A model generated the notes under the pieces. That model made no database searches and was not told where the DNA came from. It saw nothing but the letters and a program-made list of their open reading frames with translations. This document shows, piece after piece, positions 1-10,528 of a stretch of 64,000 bases of DNA (positions are counted from its first letter, which is position 1; every line of letters begins with the position of its first letter). This DNA is from Candidatus Thiodiazotropha sp. CDECU1. Lineage in GTDB: Bacteria; Pseudomonadota; Gammaproteobacteria; Chromatiales; Chromatiaceae. The DNA lies in assembly GCF_963455295.1 (NCBI RefSeq), contig NZ_OY734020.1, positions 744,001 to 808,000 on the forward strand, written 5' to 3'. Both the position numbers and the translations under genes were made by a program.

Positions 1-39
1 CATTGACGGAGCAGGGTTGACCCTGAGGAAAAAACAGCT

Positions 40-678
40 ATGAGTGAACAGTTTTCATCAGGCATGCCGGATGCACAAAGTCTTGGTCTGGTACCGATTG
101 TCATCGAGCAGACCGCCAGAGGCGAGCGCTCCTTCGATATCTATTCAAGACTGCTCAAGGAGCGGGTTATCTTTCTGGTCGGGCCAGTGGAAGACCATAT
201 GGCCAACCTGGTTGTCGCCCAACTGCTGTTTCTTGAATCAGAGAATCCGGACAAGGATATCCACCTCTATATCAATTCACCCGGTGGGTCGGTTACGGCA
301 GGACTCTCGATCTACGATACCATGCAGTTCGTGCGCCCCGATGTCAGTACCATGTGTATTGGTCAGGCGGCCAGCATGGGGGCTTTGCTGTTGACGGGAG
401 GGGCCAAGGGTAAGCGGTATTGTCTACCGAACTCCCGTATGATGATTCACCAACCCCTAGGTGGTTTCCAGGGACAGGCGACTGATATAGAGATCCATGC
501 GAAAGAGATTCTGCTGCTGCGGGAGCGTTTGAATACCATTCTGGCCCAACATACCGGGCAGAGCCTGGAAAAGATCGGAGAGGACACCGAACGCGATAAT
601 TTCATGGGTGGCGATGACTCGGTAGCCTATGGCCTGATCGATTCGGTACTGAGTAATCGCGAAGGTGTTGCAGGCTAA
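40..678 (+). CDS. clpP: ATP-dependent Clp protease proteolytic subunit
   Basis: Serine peptidase that forms the double-heptamer chamber of the cytoplasmic ClpXP/ClpAP protease and degrades unfolded, tagged and regulatory proteins. The 212-residue protein has the normal family length. The catalytic triad is visible: Ser112 in GQAASMGA, His137 in MMIHQPLGG and Asp186 in TERDNF, matching the E. coli precursor positions within one residue. The ATG at 40 follows a TGAGGAA ribosome site. The gene leads the clpP-clpX-lon-hupB-ppiD run usual in Gammaproteobacteria; the trigger factor gene that normally precedes it would lie outside the window. Identification is essentially certain. Confidence 0.98.
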   Translation: MSEQFSSGMPDAQSLGLVPIVIEQTARGERSFDIYSRLLKERVIFLVGPVEDHMANLVVAQLLFLESENPDKDIHLYINSPGGSVTAGLSIYDTMQFVRPDVSTMCIGQAASMGALLLTGGAKGKRYCLPNSRMMIHQPLGGFQGQATDIEIHAKEILLLRERLNTILAQHTGQSLEKIGEDTERDNFMGGDDSVAYGLIDSVLSNREGVAG

Positions 679-753
679 ATAACCTGTCTCCGAGGGTGGT
701 TGCCGGTGGCATGCTGGGCCTGATACACAGGTCAGGGTTTTGTGACGCTGACC

Positions 754-781
754 TTGCGATCTATGCGCAGTTAGATATGAT
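754..781 (+). promoter_or_regulatory. candidate sigma-70 promoter of clpX
   Basis: TTGCGA and TATGAT hexamers separated by 16 bases lie in the 144-base clpP-clpX gap, about 42 bases before the clpX start. No terminator separates the two genes, so clpX may be read both from clpP and from here. This is a sequence match only. Confidence 0.4.
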
Positions 782-822
782 TGAGTTAGAAGCGGGTTGA
801 TTTCGGTTCGAGGAGTTTAGAT

Positions 823-2097
823 ATGGGCAGTGACAAGAGCGGAAAAGGCGATGACGGCAAACTGCTGTATTGCTCCTTTTGCGGCAAGAGCCAGCACGAG
901 GTGCGCAAGCTGATCGCCGGTCCTTCTGTCTTTATCTGTGACGAATGTGTTGAGCTCTGTAACGATATCATCCGTGAAGAGATGCAGGATCCCGGGGAAG
1001 AGAGTATTAACAAGCTTCCCAGGCCCCATGAGATCAAAAAGACCCTCGATCAGTATGTCATTGGCCAACACCGCGCGAAAAAGGTGCTTTCGGTCGCGGT
1101 TTACAACCACTACAAACGCCTCGATACCATCGGTAAAGAGAGTGATGTGGAACTGGCCAAGTCCAATATCCTGCTGATCGGCCCCACCGGATCGGGTAAA
1201 ACCCTGCTGGCTGAGACCCTTGCCCGGCTGCTGAATGTGCCTTTCACAATCGCGGATGCGACAACGCTTACCGAGGCGGGCTATGTGGGCGAAGATGTGG
1301 AAAACATCATCCAAAAGCTGTTACAAAAGTGTGATTATGATGTGGAAAAGGCCCAGACAGGCATTGTCTACATCGATGAGATCGATAAGATCTCCCGCAA
1401 ATCCGATAACCCCTCCATTACCCGGGATGTCTCGGGTGAAGGTGTTCAGCAGGCCCTGCTGAAACTGATCGAGGGTACGGTGGCCTCGGTACCCCCCCAG
1501 GGCGGACGTAAGCATCCCCAGCAGGAGTTTCTGCAGGTCAATACCTCGAATATCCTGTTTATCGTAGGCGGTGCCTTTGCCGGACTTGAGAAGGTCATCA
1601 AGGATCGCTCGGAAAAGGGCGGTATCGGCTTTTCCGCAGAGGTGAAGAGCAAGGATGACTCACGCTCCATCGGCGATATTATCGTCGATGTGGAACCCGA
1701 GGATCTGATCAAATATGGTCTGATTCCCGAGTTTGTCGGTCGTCTGCCCGTCGTGGCCACCCTGCAAGAGCTGGATGAGGCCTCCCTGGTGAAGATTCTC
1801 ACCGAGCCGAAGAACGCCCTGACCAAGCAATATAGCCGTCTGTTCGAGATGGAGGGCTGCGAGCTAGAGATCCGTGAAGACGGCCTGCGAGCCATCGCCC
1901 GCAAGGCCATGCTACGCAAGACCGGGGCCCGTGGATTGCGTACCATCTTGGAGCAGGTACTGCTTGATACCATGTATGATCTTCCCTCCATGGACGAGGT
2001 GACAAAGGTGGTAGTGGATGAGGCGGTGATCGCAGGTGAGTCTGAGCCGCTGATGATCTATGAGAACAGCGACAAGCAGATTGCCGCATCCGATTAG
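823..2097 (+). CDS. clpX: ATP-dependent Clp protease ATP-binding subunit ClpX
   Basis: Hexameric AAA+ unfoldase that recognises substrates and threads them into ClpP. Visible features in order: an N-terminal zinc-binding domain with Cys17, Cys20, Cys39 and Cys42; Walker A GPTGSGKT at 120-127; the pore loop GYVG near 153-156; Walker B IVYIDEID at 181-188; the ClpP-docking IGF loop at 268-270; and the sensor-2 segment TGARGLR near residue 365. The length of 424 residues is standard. It lies 144 bases after clpP. All functional motifs are intact, so it should be a full partner of the neighbouring ClpP. Confidence 0.98.
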   Translation: MGSDKSGKGDDGKLLYCSFCGKSQHEVRKLIAGPSVFICDECVELCNDIIREEMQDPGEESINKLPRPHEIKKTLDQYVIGQHRAKKVLSVAVYNHYKRLDTIGKESDVELAKSNILLIGPTGSGKTLLAETLARLLNVPFTIADATTLTEAGYVGEDVENIIQKLLQKCDYDVEKAQTGIVYIDEIDKISRKSDNPSITRDVSGEGVQQALLKLIEGTVASVPPQGGRKHPQQEFLQVNTSNILFIVGGAFAGLEKVIKDRSEKGGIGFSAEVKSKDDSRSIGDIIVDVEPEDLIKYGLIPEFVGRLPVVATLQELDEASLVKILTEPKNALTKQYSRLFEMEGCELEIREDGLRAIARKAMLRKTGARGLRTILEQVLLDTMYDLPSMDEVTKVVVDEAVIAGESEPLMIYENSDKQIAASD

Positions 2098-2425
2098 TAC
2101 TACATCGCCTGTCTATCAGACTCTCCCACAAGTAGTAGTTTAACCCATTGGATTGTCTGATAAACGTGGGTATGTTCTTGAATTCATAAACTATCTGGCA
2201 GGCATATTCGTCATCTAAGGGTTTGTCTCCGCAATATACATTGCATAATAGGCTTGAAACATCTAGCCTCCACCCTTATATATGTCCTTTATATAGTGTT
2301 AATCCGCATATATGGAAACGGATTGAACATATCACTACCCGCCAGTATCAAATCCCAATACTGACTGTTATACCAAAGATTGAAGGTTTTTTAGGCAGAG
2401 AGAATGCCAAATAGAGGATAATTTA
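2098..2425. other. clpX-lon intergenic region
   Basis: A 328-base A/T-rich gap. It contains a heat-shock type promoter for lon (given separately). A 63-codon reading frame at 2223-2414 overlaps that promoter, begins with TTG and resembles nothing recognisable, so it is not called. No terminator hairpin with a T tract was seen after clpX. Confidence 0.6.
2253..2280 (+). promoter_or_regulatory. candidate sigma-32 (heat shock) promoter of lon
   Basis: CTTGAAA at 2253-2259 and CCCTTATA at 2273-2280 with a 13-base spacer fit the RpoH consensus (CTTGAAA, 11-16 bases, CCCCATnT). The element is about 145 bases upstream of lon, which is a RpoH-controlled gene in E. coli. Confidence 0.55.
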
Positions 2426-4876
2426 ATGGGCCACGAGTATACAGATTCCACCAAGACGATCAGTCAGAACAACGTTGTTCCGGTTTTACCGCTGCGCGAC
2501 GTGGTTGTCTATCCTCATATGGTTATCCCTCTGTTTGTGGGGCGTGAAAAATCCATCCAGGCGTTGGATTCTGCGATGCAGAGTAATAAACAGATTCTGC
2601 TGGCGGCGCAAAAGAGCGCTGATGTGGATGATCCGGATGTGGTGGATATGTATGCCATCGGCACCCTGGCAAATATCCTCCAGCTGCTCAAATTACCTGA
2701 TGGTACCGTGAAGGTGCTCGTTGAAGGTGGAGAAAGGGCGCGCATCACCGAATTCGTAGATACCGATGAGTTCTTTACCGCCAGGCTTGAGACCCTGACT
2801 GATACCATCGATGTGGCGGGTCGTGAGAGTGAAGTATTGATGCGTTCGGCCACCAACCTGTTTGATCAGTATGTCAAACTCAACAAGAAGGTGCCTCCAG
2901 AGGTACTTACCTCCCTTTCGAGCATTGATGAACCGAGCCGTCTTGCGGATACCATCGCGGCACATATGTCATTGAAGCTGGAAGAGAAACAACATGTGCT
3001 TGAGATTCCCAACGTACGTGAACGTCTGGAACATCTGATGGGGCTGATGGAGGGTGAAAATGACATCCTGCAGATGGAAAAGCGCATCCGTGGCCGGGTG
3101 AAGCGGCAGATGGAGAAGAATCAGCGCGAGTACTATCTGAATGAACAGATGAAGGCGATTCAGAAAGAACTGGGAGAGATGGAGGATGCGCCTAACGAGA
3201 TTGAGGATCTGACGAAAAAGATCGACACCGCAGGTATGACCAAGGAGGCCAAGGACAAGGCAACCAATGAGCTGAACAAGCTCAAGCTGATGTCTCCCAT
3301 GTCGGCCGAAGCCACAGTGGTGCGTAACTATATAGATACCCTGGTCGGATTGCCCTGGAAGAAACGCTCAAAGATACGTAATGATATCGGTGCGGCTGAT
3401 GCAGTATTGAACGAAGATCATTACGGTTTGGAAAAGGTAAAGGAACGTATTCTTGAGTATCTCGCGGTACAGCAACGGGTACGTAAACTGAAAGGACCTA
3501 TCCTCTGTCTGGTAGGACCCCCGGGTGTGGGTAAGACCTCTCTAGGTCAATCGATAGCCCGCGCCACGAATCGTAAATTCACCCGTATGGCCTTGGGTGG
3601 GGTGCGGGACGAGGCAGAGATTCGTGGCCACAGACGCACCTATATCGGTGCCTTACCCGGCAAGATCATCAACAACCTGAGCAAGGTCAAAACCCGTAAT
3701 CCCCTGTTTCTTCTCGACGAGATCGACAAGATGGCGATGGATTTCCGGGGTGATCCGGCATCGGCTCTGTTGGAGGTGCTCGATCCGGAACAGAACCATA
3801 CATTCAATGACCACTATCTTGAAGTCGATTTCGATCTCTCCGAGGTGATGTTCGTCGCGACAGCGAATACCCTGAATATTCCTCCGGCGTTACTCGATCG
3901 TATGGAAGTGATCAGGCTCTCCGGTTATACGGAAGATGAAAAGGTGAGCATTGCCGAACGCTATCTGGTGCGCAAACAGATGGAGAACAATGGACTCAAG
4001 CCTGATGAGCTGATCATTCGGGAGGCTGCAATACGCGATATCGTCCGTTACTTCACCCGTGAAGCGGGAGTGAGAAATCTGGAGCGGGAGATTGCGAAGA
4101 TCTGTCGTAAGGTGGTGAAAGAGATCCTGTTGAAGAAACCAAAAGGCAAGATCACCGTTACCCCCAAAAAGCTCGAAGATTACTTGGGTGTCAAGCGTTT
4201 CCGTTATGGTCGGGCGGATGAGCACGATCAGGTTGGTCAAGTAACCGGGCTGGCATGGACGGAAGTGGGTGGAGAACTGCTGCGCATAGAGGCGGCATTG
4301 ATGCCTGGTAAGGGGCGACTCAGCCACACCGGCCAACTGGGCGAGGTGATGCAGGAGTCTATTCAGGCGGCCATGACAGTGGTCAGAAGCCGGGCCGATT
4401 CCCTTGCGTTGGATGAGGACTTCCATCAAAAATGTGATGTTCATATTCATGTGCCGGAGGGAGCAACACCAAAAGACGGCCCCAGTGCGGGTGTCGGTAT
4501 GTGTACCAGTCTGGTATCCGCTTTGACAAAAATTCCTGTCAGGGCTGATGTGGCGATGACAGGTGAGATCACTCTCAGGGGTGAGGTTCTGCCAATTGGT
4601 GGACTCAAGGAGAAGTTGCTTGCCGCCCATCGAGGAGGTATTGCAACAGTCATAATACCTGAGGAAAACGAACGCGATCTTGTTGATATACCGAAGAATA
4701 TTAAACAGAATCTCGATATCAGACCAGTCCGCTGGATCGATGAGGTGTTACAGGTGGCACTGAAGGAGATGCCGCAACCGAAAGAGGAAAAGTCAGCGGA
4801 TGCATCGCCGGCTAAAAGTGCTGAGAAACAGGATGGAGACAAGGTCAAGAAACCAGGTGCACCAACCAAGCATTAG
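2426..4876 (+). CDS. lon: ATP-dependent Lon protease
   Basis: Homo-oligomeric AAA+ serine protease of the cytoplasm that removes damaged and short-lived regulatory proteins. The N-terminal LON substrate-binding domain starts at [19 protein letters not shown], followed by a helical linker. Walker A GPPGVGKT is at 364-371 and Walker B has Asp431-Glu432. The Ser-Lys catalytic dyad is Ser687 (in [10 protein letters not shown]) and Lys730 (in [14 protein letters not shown]), with the same 43-residue spacing as E. coli Ser679/Lys722. The 816 residues include a charged, lysine-rich tail of about 40 residues. The ATG at 2426 has an AGAGGA site 7 bases upstream. The heat-shock type promoter upstream suggests RpoH control. 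Confidence 0.98.
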   Translation: MGHEYTDSTKTISQNNVVPVLPLRDVVVYPHMVIPLFVGREKSIQALDSAMQSNKQILLAAQKSADVDDPDVVDMYAIGTLANILQLLKLPDGTVKVLVEGGERARITEFVDTDEFFTARLETLTDTIDVAGRESEVLMRSATNLFDQYVKLNKKVPPEVLTSLSSIDEPSRLADTIAAHMSLKLEEKQHVLEIPNVRERLEHLMGLMEGENDILQMEKRIRGRVKRQMEKNQREYYLNEQMKAIQKELGEMEDAPNEIEDLTKKIDTAGMTKEAKDKATNELNKLKLMSPMSAEATVVRNYIDTLVGLPWKKRSKIRNDIGAADAVLNEDHYGLEKVKERILEYLAVQQRVRKLKGPILCLVGPPGVGKTSLGQSIARATNRKFTRMALGGVRDEAEIRGHRRTYIGALPGKIINNLSKVKTRNPLFLLDEIDKMAMDFRGDPASALLEVLDPEQNHTFNDHYLEVDFDLSEVMFVATANTLNIPPALLDRMEVIRLSGYTEDEKVSIAERYLVRKQMENNGLKPDELIIREAAIRDIVRYFTREAGVRNLEREIAKICRKVVKEILLKKPKGKITVTPKKLEDYLGVKRFRYGRADEHDQVGQVTGLAWTEVGGELLRIEAALMPGKGRLSHTGQLGEVMQESIQAAMTVVRSRADSLALDEDFHQKCDVHIHVPEGATPKDGPSAGVGMCTSLVSALTKIPVRADVAMTGEITLRGEVLPIGGLKEKLLAAHRGGIATVIIPEENERDLVDIPKNIKQNLDIRPVRWIDEVLQVALKEMPQPKEEKSADASPAKSAEKQDGDKVKKPGAPTKH

Positions 4877-4943
4877 TGTGATCCAAGATGCTCTATCTCT
4901 GTCACAACTGCAACAATTGTAAAGAATCCCTCTTCCTCGTTGC

Positions 4944-4973
4944 TTGACAGGGTATCTGGCAGCCGGTATAAAT
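4944..4973 (+). promoter_or_regulatory. sigma-70 promoter of hupB
   Basis: TTGACA at 4944-4949, a 17-base spacer and TATAAA(T) at 4967-4973: a near-consensus strong promoter in the lon-hupB gap, about 90 bases before the hupB start. This fits the high expression expected of HU. Confidence 0.8.
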
Positions 4974-5060
4974 TCTGGCGTTTCAGGCTCCAAGCGAGCC
5001 ATTACATAACGCGTCTAAATGCGGTAGATCCGCTAAGACCATCACAGGGGAAAATTATTA

Positions 5061-5333
5061 ATGAATAAGGCCGAACTAATAGAGGCAATGGCGGAATCTG
5101 CAGATATTTCCAAAGCCGCCGCTGGGCGTGCACTTGACGGCATGGTTGACGCAGTGACCAAAGCGATGAAAGCGGGTGATACGCTCTCATTGGTAGGATT
5201 TGGAACCTTCTCAGTGAAAGAGCGAGCCGCTCGTGAAGGTCGTAATCCGCAAACCGGCGAGACAATAAACATCAAGGCCTCAAGAATCCCGTCATTCAAG
5301 GCTGGTAAAGCATTGAAGGATGCAATAAACTAG
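5061..5333 (+). CDS. hupB: DNA-binding protein HU
   Basis: Small nucleoid protein that binds and bends DNA as a dimer. At 90 residues it is full length. It begins [11 protein letters not shown] and carries the family signature [18 protein letters not shown], the beta-arm that intercalates DNA, ending with [17 protein letters not shown]. An AGGGG ribosome site precedes the ATG. It sits between lon and ppiD as in other Gammaproteobacteria, hence hupB rather than hupA. Its own near-consensus promoter is visible upstream. Confidence 0.96.
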   Translation: MNKAELIEAMAESADISKAAAGRALDGMVDAVTKAMKAGDTLSLVGFGTFSVKERAAREGRNPQTGETINIKASRIPSFKAGKALKDAIN

Positions 5334-5385
5334 CGCGCCTTCAGGTGTGGTATCTCTAACTAATTGACGACATACCCCACTAGCA

Positions 5386-5461
5386 GGGTGCTTAGCTCAG
5401 CTGGGAGAGCATCGCCCTTACAAGGCGAGGGTCGCAGGTTCGATCCCTGCAGCACCCACCA
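5386..5461 (+). tRNA. tRNA-Val (anticodon TAC)
   Basis: A complete cloverleaf: acceptor GGGTGCT pairs with AGCACCC; D arm GCTC/GAGC; anticodon stem TCGCC/GGCGA around loop CTTACAA (anticodon TAC); T arm GCAGG/CCTGC with TTCGATC. The 3' CCA is encoded. It is separated by only 4 bases from the next tRNA, so both come from one transcript. Confidence 0.97.
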
Positions 5462-5465
5462 ACTT

Positions 5466-5542
5466 GGAGCGGTAGTTCAGTTGGTTAGAATACCGGCCTG
5501 TCACGCCGGGGGTCGCGGGTTCGAGTCCCGTCCGCTCCGCCA
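5466..5542 (+). tRNA. tRNA-Asp (anticodon GTC)
   Basis: Acceptor GGAGCGG pairs with CCGCTCC. The anticodon stem CCGGC/GCCGG encloses CTGTCAC (anticodon GTC), the T arm is CGGGT with TTCGAGT, and CCA is encoded. It is the second gene of a two-tRNA transcript ended by the terminator at 5556-5590. Confidence 0.97.
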
Positions 5543-5555
5543 ATTTTGATCATCA

Positions 5556-5590
5556 ACGGGGTATCTGTCAGATACCCCGTTTTTGTTTTT
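5556..5590 (+). terminator. rho-independent terminator of the tRNA pair
   Basis: A perfect 10-bp stem, ACGGGGTATC pairing with GATACCCCGT around a 5-base loop, is followed at once by a T-rich run (TTTTGTTTTTT). It lies 13 bases after tRNA-Asp. Confidence 0.93.
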
Positions 5591-5646
5591 TATGATGTTA
5601 AACACCTGAACAAATTGTTGCAGGTGAAATAAGCGAGTCACTGGTC

Positions 5647-7548
5647 ATGCTTCAGGTTATCAGAGATAAAGCACAGGGTTGGATCGCATGGGCGATCGTT
5701 ATATTGATCTCTATCCCTTTCGCGCTTTGGGGAATTCAATCTTATCTGGGAGTTGGTTCTGAACCAGTTGCAGCGACGGTAAACGGTACTGAAATTACAC
5801 AACGGACTTTGGATAATCAGTTTCAGCGTTTTCGTCAGCAATTGCGTGAGCAGCTTGGTGCTGGATATCGTCCGGAAATGTTTGATGACACCAGGGTTCG
5901 CAAAGAGGTCCTCAATCGTCTGATCAGGGATGAGCTGTTACAGCAGACTTCCAACAGGATGGGATTACGTGCCGGTAGCAGCATGATTCAGTCCACGATT
6001 CTGAGTATGCCCACCTTTCAAAAGGATGGCCGCTACGACCAGCAGACCTATGAGCGTGCATTGCGCTTACAGGGAATCTCTGCCGCCGGTTTCGAAGATC
6101 GTGTGCGTCGTGCATTGGTTTCCGAGCAGCTTTCACAAGCGGTTCAAGTGGGTAGTTTTATCACTCAGGAAGAGCTCGATGAGCGTCAAAGGTTGGTAAA
6201 GCAGAAACGTGAATTCTCCTACTTCGTACTACCCGCCAGTGATTTCAAACTGACTGAAGAACTCTCGGATGATGAAATCAGGAGCTACTATGAAGCCAAC
6301 GAAAGCGCATTCATTTCACCTGAAAAAGTAAAGGTTGAGTATATTCTGCTGGATGCCACAACGGCGGGTGGCACGATAGACGTCAATGAAGAGATTCTGC
6401 GTGGTTACTACGAGAACAATGAGGACGAGTTCGGTCTCCCGGAACAGCGTCAGGCCAGTCATATCTTGATTCTGGCGGCGGCAGATGCCGAACAAAATGC
6501 GGTTGATGAAGCGCAGGCGAAGATCGATGCCTTGGCGGAAAGGCTGAGCAATGGTGAATCCTTTGCTGAATTAGCCAAGCAGAACTCCCAGGATCCGGGT
6601 TCCGCCGCTACAGGTGGTGATCTGGGCTTGTTCGGCAAGGGTGTTATGGATCCCGCCTTCGAGGCTGCTGTTTTTGCCCTCGAAGAGGGTGAGGTGAGCG
6701 AGCCTGTACGTTCCAGTTTCGGCTTTCATCTGATAAAGCTGACGGGAATCAAGGATGGAAGTGTCAAACCCTTCGATGAGGCCCGTACCCAAGTGGAGGC
6801 GGCCTATCGTAAATTCGAGGGTGAGCGGCTCTATTTCGAGATGGCCGAACAACTTGCGGATCTGAGCTATGAGGATCCTGGTAGTCTGGAACCTGCCGCA
6901 TCCGCGTTGGAGCTTGATATACAGCAGAGTGACTGGATCACCCGTGAGCAGGGTAGCGGTGTATTCGCAAAGCCTAAGGTGAGGACAGCCACCTATAGTG
7001 ATGATGTCCTGAAGGAAAACAACAACAGTGAGTTGATCGAAATCGATGGAACCAGCTCCCTGGTACTGCGGGTGCTCGATCATCAAGAATCTTCAGTAAA
7101 GCCTCTGGATGAGGTGAAGGATCAGATCAGTGAGACCCTGCAGCAGCAAAAGGCTGAGCAACAGACCGAAGCCGAGGCTGAGAAACGTTTGGCTGAAATC
7201 ACTGCGGGCTCAGCCTTGTCTGATGTGGCGGGCAGCTATGCGGTCACCGGACCATTGAGTGTCGATCGTAATGACAGGCAAATCCCACCAGGACTATCCA
7301 GCGCACTCTTCCGTACTGCCAAGCCGGGTGCCGGTGGATCAACTCCAGGTAGTGCCAAGCTTGCCGGCGGGGACTTCGCCATCTATCTGCTGACTGGTGT
7401 CACAGAGGGTGTGGTCGACGCTGAGACCAACCAGCAACAGCTGGACAGCCTGCGCAGAATGCTTGCCAGGGATCACTACGAAATGGTGTTGAACGATCTG
7501 GAGTCCCGTGCGGATGTTGAAATTCTGTTGAACACCGAGAGTGAATAA
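5647..7548 (+). CDS. ppiD: periplasmic folding chaperone / peptidyl-prolyl isomerase PpiD
   Basis: Inner-membrane-anchored chaperone that acts near the Sec translocon on newly exported outer-membrane proteins. A short cytoplasmic N-terminus is followed by one membrane segment (about residues 13-32, WIAWAIVILISIPFALWGI). A SurA-like helical chaperone region comes next, and a parvulin-type rotamase domain starts at about residue 265 (QASHILI, then GGDLGLFGKGVMDPAF and SSFGFHLIKL). A second, more divergent parvulin-like region follows. The 633 residues match the family. Upstream hupB and tRNA genes are usual neighbours. It is convergent with fabI, with only 18 bases between stop codons and no clear terminator. 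Confidence 0.93.
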   Translation: MLQVIRDKAQGWIAWAIVILISIPFALWGIQSYLGVGSEPVAATVNGTEITQRTLDNQFQRFRQQLREQLGAGYRPEMFDDTRVRKEVLNRLIRDELLQQTSNRMGLRAGSSMIQSTILSMPTFQKDGRYDQQTYERALRLQGISAAGFEDRVRRALVSEQLSQAVQVGSFITQEELDERQRLVKQKREFSYFVLPASDFKLTEELSDDEIRSYYEANESAFISPEKVKVEYILLDATTAGGTIDVNEEILRGYYENNEDEFGLPEQRQASHILILAAADAEQNAVDEAQAKIDALAERLSNGESFAELAKQNSQDPGSAATGGDLGLFGKGVMDPAFEAAVFALEEGEVSEPVRSSFGFHLIKLTGIKDGSVKPFDEARTQVEAAYRKFEGERLYFEMAEQLADLSYEDPGSLEPAASALELDIQQSDWITREQGSGVFAKPKVRTATYSDDVLKENNNSELIEIDGTSSLVLRVLDHQESSVKPLDEVKDQISETLQQQKAEQQTEAEAEKRLAEITAGSALSDVAGSYAVTGPLSVDRNDRQIPPGLSSALFRTAKPGAGGSTPGSAKLAGGDFAIYLLTGVTEGVVDAETNQQQLDSLRRMLARDHYEMVLNDLESRADVEILLNTESE

Positions 7549-7566
7549 AATCGGTCTCTTTCCGAG

Positions 7567-8343
7567 TCAGGCCATGCCGAGGATGTGGTAGCCCGAATCC
7601 ACATAGATGACATCACCGGTAATGCCCGAGGCGAGATCGGAACAGATGAATGCCGTGGTATTGCCCACCTCTTCGATGGTGACATTGCGGCGCAATGGAT
7701 TTCTTTTCTCCACCTCGTCGAGCATGCCCTTGAAGTTTTTGATGCCTGATGCTGCCAGGGTCCTGATCGGCCCGGCGGAAACAGCATTTACCCGGATCCC
7801 CTCCGGGCCAAGTGACTCGGCCATATAGCGGACACTCGCTTCCAGACTGGCTTTGGCTACCCCCATGACATTGTAATTCGGCACAGTGCGCACCGCGCCC
7901 AGGTAGCTCATGGTGACCAGGGAGGCGTTTCGACCCTGCATCAATGGACGCCCCGCCTTGGCGAGTGCGGCAAAACTGTAGGAGCTGATATCGTGAGCCA
8001 GGGCAAAACCCTCACGGGTCAAATTATCCAGATAACCACCTTCCAAATGGTCGCGGGGTGCGAAACCGACCGCATGCACGATGGCGTCCAAATGACCCCA
8101 CTCCTTTTCCAGGGTGGCGAATAGATCTGCAATCTGTTGGTCATTGGTGACATCCAGGGGCATAACGATATCAGCGCCAAACTTTTCGGCCGCATCATCG
8201 ACGCGTTTTTTCAGTTTGTCCGTCTGATAGGTAAGCGCCAGTTCAGCCCCTTCCCGGTGCATGGCCTCGGCAACACCCCAGGCGATGGAGCGGTTACTGG
8301 CAATGCCGACAATGAGTATGCGTTTGTTTTGTAAAAAGCCCAT
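7567..8343 (-). CDS. fabI: enoyl-[acyl-carrier-protein] reductase (NADH) FabI
   Basis: Catalyses the last reduction of each fatty-acid elongation cycle (trans-2-enoyl-ACP to acyl-ACP), the triclosan target. A short-chain-dehydrogenase fold is visible: cofactor motif [11 protein letters not shown] and active-site residues Tyr147, Tyr157 and Lys164, matching E. coli Tyr146/Tyr156/Lys163. I chose the ATG at 8343 ([10 protein letters not shown], 258 residues) because AAGGA lies 8 bases upstream. An extended frame to 8367 adds eight residues without a better ribosome site. It is monocistronic in appearance and convergent with ppiD. Confidence 0.97.
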   Translation of the reverse strand: MGFLQNKRILIVGIASNRSIAWGVAEAMHREGAELALTYQTDKLKKRVDDAAEKFGADIVMPLDVTNDQQIADLFATLEKEWGHLDAIVHAVGFAPRDHLEGGYLDNLTREGFALAHDISSYSFAALAKAGRPLMQGRNASLVTMSYLGAVRTVPNYNVMGVAKASLEASVRYMAESLGPEGIRVNAVSAGPIRTLAASGIKNFKGMLDEVEKRNPLRRNVTIEEVGNTTAFICSDLASGITGDVIYVDSGYHILGMA

Positions 8344-8637
8344 GGAACAATTCCTTACAGGAGTCATCGATATATGCTAACGGAGCCTGCCAAATAGACC
8401 GGCGCCAGCGCAGTTAAACTGTGTAACTTACCGGAAATCACCATCAGCGGAAAGTGCGGGTGAGGTGTGAAGGCTAAATGAGAGTATCTATCTGGTTTTT
8501 TCCATTGTTTAAATAGATGTGGATTACATGCTCTTTCAAGTCCCGGGAAAGCATAATAGACTCTTGTGGGTCTATTGGATTAGGGTTAACAGACCTTTTT
8601 TTTGAAACCATTTGTCCTGGATCACAGGAGTAAATTC

Positions 8638-10509
8638 ATGCAGCGACGCTTAAACGGTCGGGATATTCTCTATTTCGGTGGTCTGGTGCTGGTGTTGATC
8701 ACCATCTTGCTGGTCATGTATATGATCGATCGGCAGTGGGAGAAGATGTCGCGCATGGAACAGCTGATGCGTGAACAGGCTGGTGATATCCGCGAGATAA
8801 CAGGTCAGGTACGAGGCCTGGATCAACGTATCCAACAGGGTGTGAGTCTGGCGCAAAACCCCGGATCGTCTCAACAGCAACAGGTGCCTGCTGCATTTCA
8901 ACGGTCATATTCAGTCACCCAGCAATCTGACTACAGCCAGGGTGACTGGCTGGTGCAGGCCTTTGGTGTCAACCTGAAATCATTGACCCCGTTCATCTCT
9001 CAGGATGTCTACTCATCCCAGGTGCAGAGTTATATCCTGGAGACCTTGCTGATCCGGAATCCCGATACCCTGGAGTGGCAGGGCTTGCTGGCACATGATT
9101 GGAGCGTCAGCGAGGATGGTCTCACCTTTATCTTCAAGCTTCGAGAAGGGTTACAGTTTTCTGACGGGGTCCCCCTGACGGCGGAGGATGTGGTCTTTAC
9201 CTTTGAGTTCATCATGACCGAGGCGATTCAGGCGCCGCGGGAAAGGGCCTATTACGCCAAGATCGAATCAGTGGAGGCAATAGACAGGCTGACGGTCAAA
9301 TTCCAATTTGCCGAACCCTACTTCAATGCCCTCTCATTGGCAGGGGGTATGGAGATCCTGCCGAAACACTTCTACCAACCCTATCTCGATGATCCCAACA
9401 GCTTCAACCAATCAAAGGGGCTGCTGCTGGGTTCGGGCCCCTATCGTCTGGAAGATCCCAAGGGTTGGGCGCCGGACAAGGGAGGGGTTGAGTTGCGCCG
9501 TAATCCCCGTTACTGGGGACCGGTGGATCCGGCCTTCGACCGCCTCATCTGGCGTGTTATCGAAAACGACAGTGCCCGCCTCACCACATTTCGCAACGGT
9601 GAGATCGATACCTACTCCTCACGCCCACGTGAATACAAACAGTTGACCGAAGATAAGCAGATCAACAGCAAGGCCCAGCATTGGGAGTATATGAGCCCGG
9701 TGGCGGGATACTCCTATATCGGCTGGAATCAACTGCGCAATGACCAGCCGACCCGTTTCGCCCAGGCCGAGGTACGGCAGGCGATGACCTTCCTGATCGA
9801 TCGCCAGCGGATTGCCGATGAGATCTATCTCGGCTATGCGGAGGTTGCCGTGAGTCCGTTCAGTACCAGCAGTAAACAGCACAGTAAAGCCATTAAGGCG
9901 CGCAACTACGATCAGGCTAAGGGGGTTGAGTTGCTCACCAAGGCCGGTTATGCAGACCGGGATGGAGACGGCATCCTGGAGGACAGCGCGGGTAAGCCAT
10001 TTGAATTCGAACTGGTCTATTTTCAGGGTAATGAGGATACGGGGCGGATGGTGCTGTTTCTGAAGGATATGCTGGCCCGCGCCGGGATTCTGCTGCAGCC
10101 CAAGCCCACTGAATGGTCGGTGATGCTCGACCTGATGAAAAAGCGGGATTTCGATGCCATCACCCTGGGGTGGAGCAGCGGCCTTGAGACCGATCTCTAT
10201 CAGATGTTTCATACCAGTCAAATACCTGGAGGAGGTAACAATTTCATCAACTACAGCAATCCGGAACTGGATCGCCTTATTGAAGAGGCTAGGGCTACGG
10301 TGGATGAGGAGACGCGCATGCCCCTGTGGCGGGAGGCAGAGCAGCATCTCTTCAATGACCAGCCATACACCTTCCTCAGACGCAGCAAGAGTCTGGTGTT
10401 TATCGACCGGCGTCTGCGCAATGTGGTGAATACCAAGGTCGGCCTCAATCTGGGACAGGTCCCCCTGGAGAACTATGTGCCTGCGGTTGAGCAGCGTTAT
10501 ACCCACTAG
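8638..10509 (+). CDS. membrane-anchored peptide-type ABC transporter substrate-binding protein
   Basis: Solute-binding protein of the SBP_bac_5 (oligopeptide/nickel) family, 623 residues. The N-terminus is not a cleavable signal: residues about 9-31 (YFGGLVLVLITILLVMYMI) form an uncleaved membrane anchor, followed by a charged coiled-coil and Gln-rich linker before the binding domain begins near residue 85. Family motifs include LRIP-like LREGLQFSDGVPLTAEDVVFTF. An acidic loop ADRDGDGILED resembles a calcium site. The ATG at 8638 has AGGAG 7 bases upstream; an upstream TTG at 8602 in the same frame lacks one. It heads a five-gene transporter operon, so its product should feed the permeases that follow. 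The substrate is unknown; YejA-like peptide uptake is the best guess. Confidence 0.85.
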   Translation: MQRRLNGRDILYFGGLVLVLITILLVMYMIDRQWEKMSRMEQLMREQAGDIREITGQVRGLDQRIQQGVSLAQNPGSSQQQQVPAAFQRSYSVTQQSDYSQGDWLVQAFGVNLKSLTPFISQDVYSSQVQSYILETLLIRNPDTLEWQGLLAHDWSVSEDGLTFIFKLREGLQFSDGVPLTAEDVVFTFEFIMTEAIQAPRERAYYAKIESVEAIDRLTVKFQFAEPYFNALSLAGGMEILPKHFYQPYLDDPNSFNQSKGLLLGSGPYRLEDPKGWAPDKGGVELRRNPRYWGPVDPAFDRLIWRVIENDSARLTTFRNGEIDTYSSRPREYKQLTEDKQINSKAQHWEYMSPVAGYSYIGWNQLRNDQPTRFAQAEVRQAMTFLIDRQRIADEIYLGYAEVAVSPFSTSSKQHSKAIKARNYDQAKGVELLTKAGYADRDGDGILEDSAGKPFEFELVYFQGNEDTGRMVLFLKDMLARAGILLQPKPTEWSVMLDLMKKRDFDAITLGWSSGLETDLYQMFHTSQIPGGGNNFINYSNPELDRLIEEARATVDEETRMPLWREAEQHLFNDQPYTFLRRSKSLVFIDRRLRNVVNTKVGLNLGQVPLENYVPAVEQRYTH

Positions 10510-10528
10510 GGCCGATTGGATGAGCTAG

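Noticed and set aside
2223-2414. 63-codon open frame before lon
   Set aside because: Starts with TTG, overlaps the heat-shock promoter, lacks a ribosome site and resembles no family.
3890-4630. 246-codon open frame antisense to lon
   Set aside because: Shadow of the lon AAA+/protease region.
5364-5549. 61-codon open frame over the tRNA pair
   Set aside because: It is a reading of tRNA-Val and tRNA-Asp sequence; the RNAs explain it.
8555-8576. 7-bp inverted repeat AATAGAC / GTCTATT before the binding-protein gene
   Set aside because: Short arms with an 8-base loop and no T tract or known operator pattern; insufficient to call a feature.
9619-10506. 295-codon open frame antisense to the binding protein
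   Set aside because: No recognisable domain; explained by codon bias of the sense gene.
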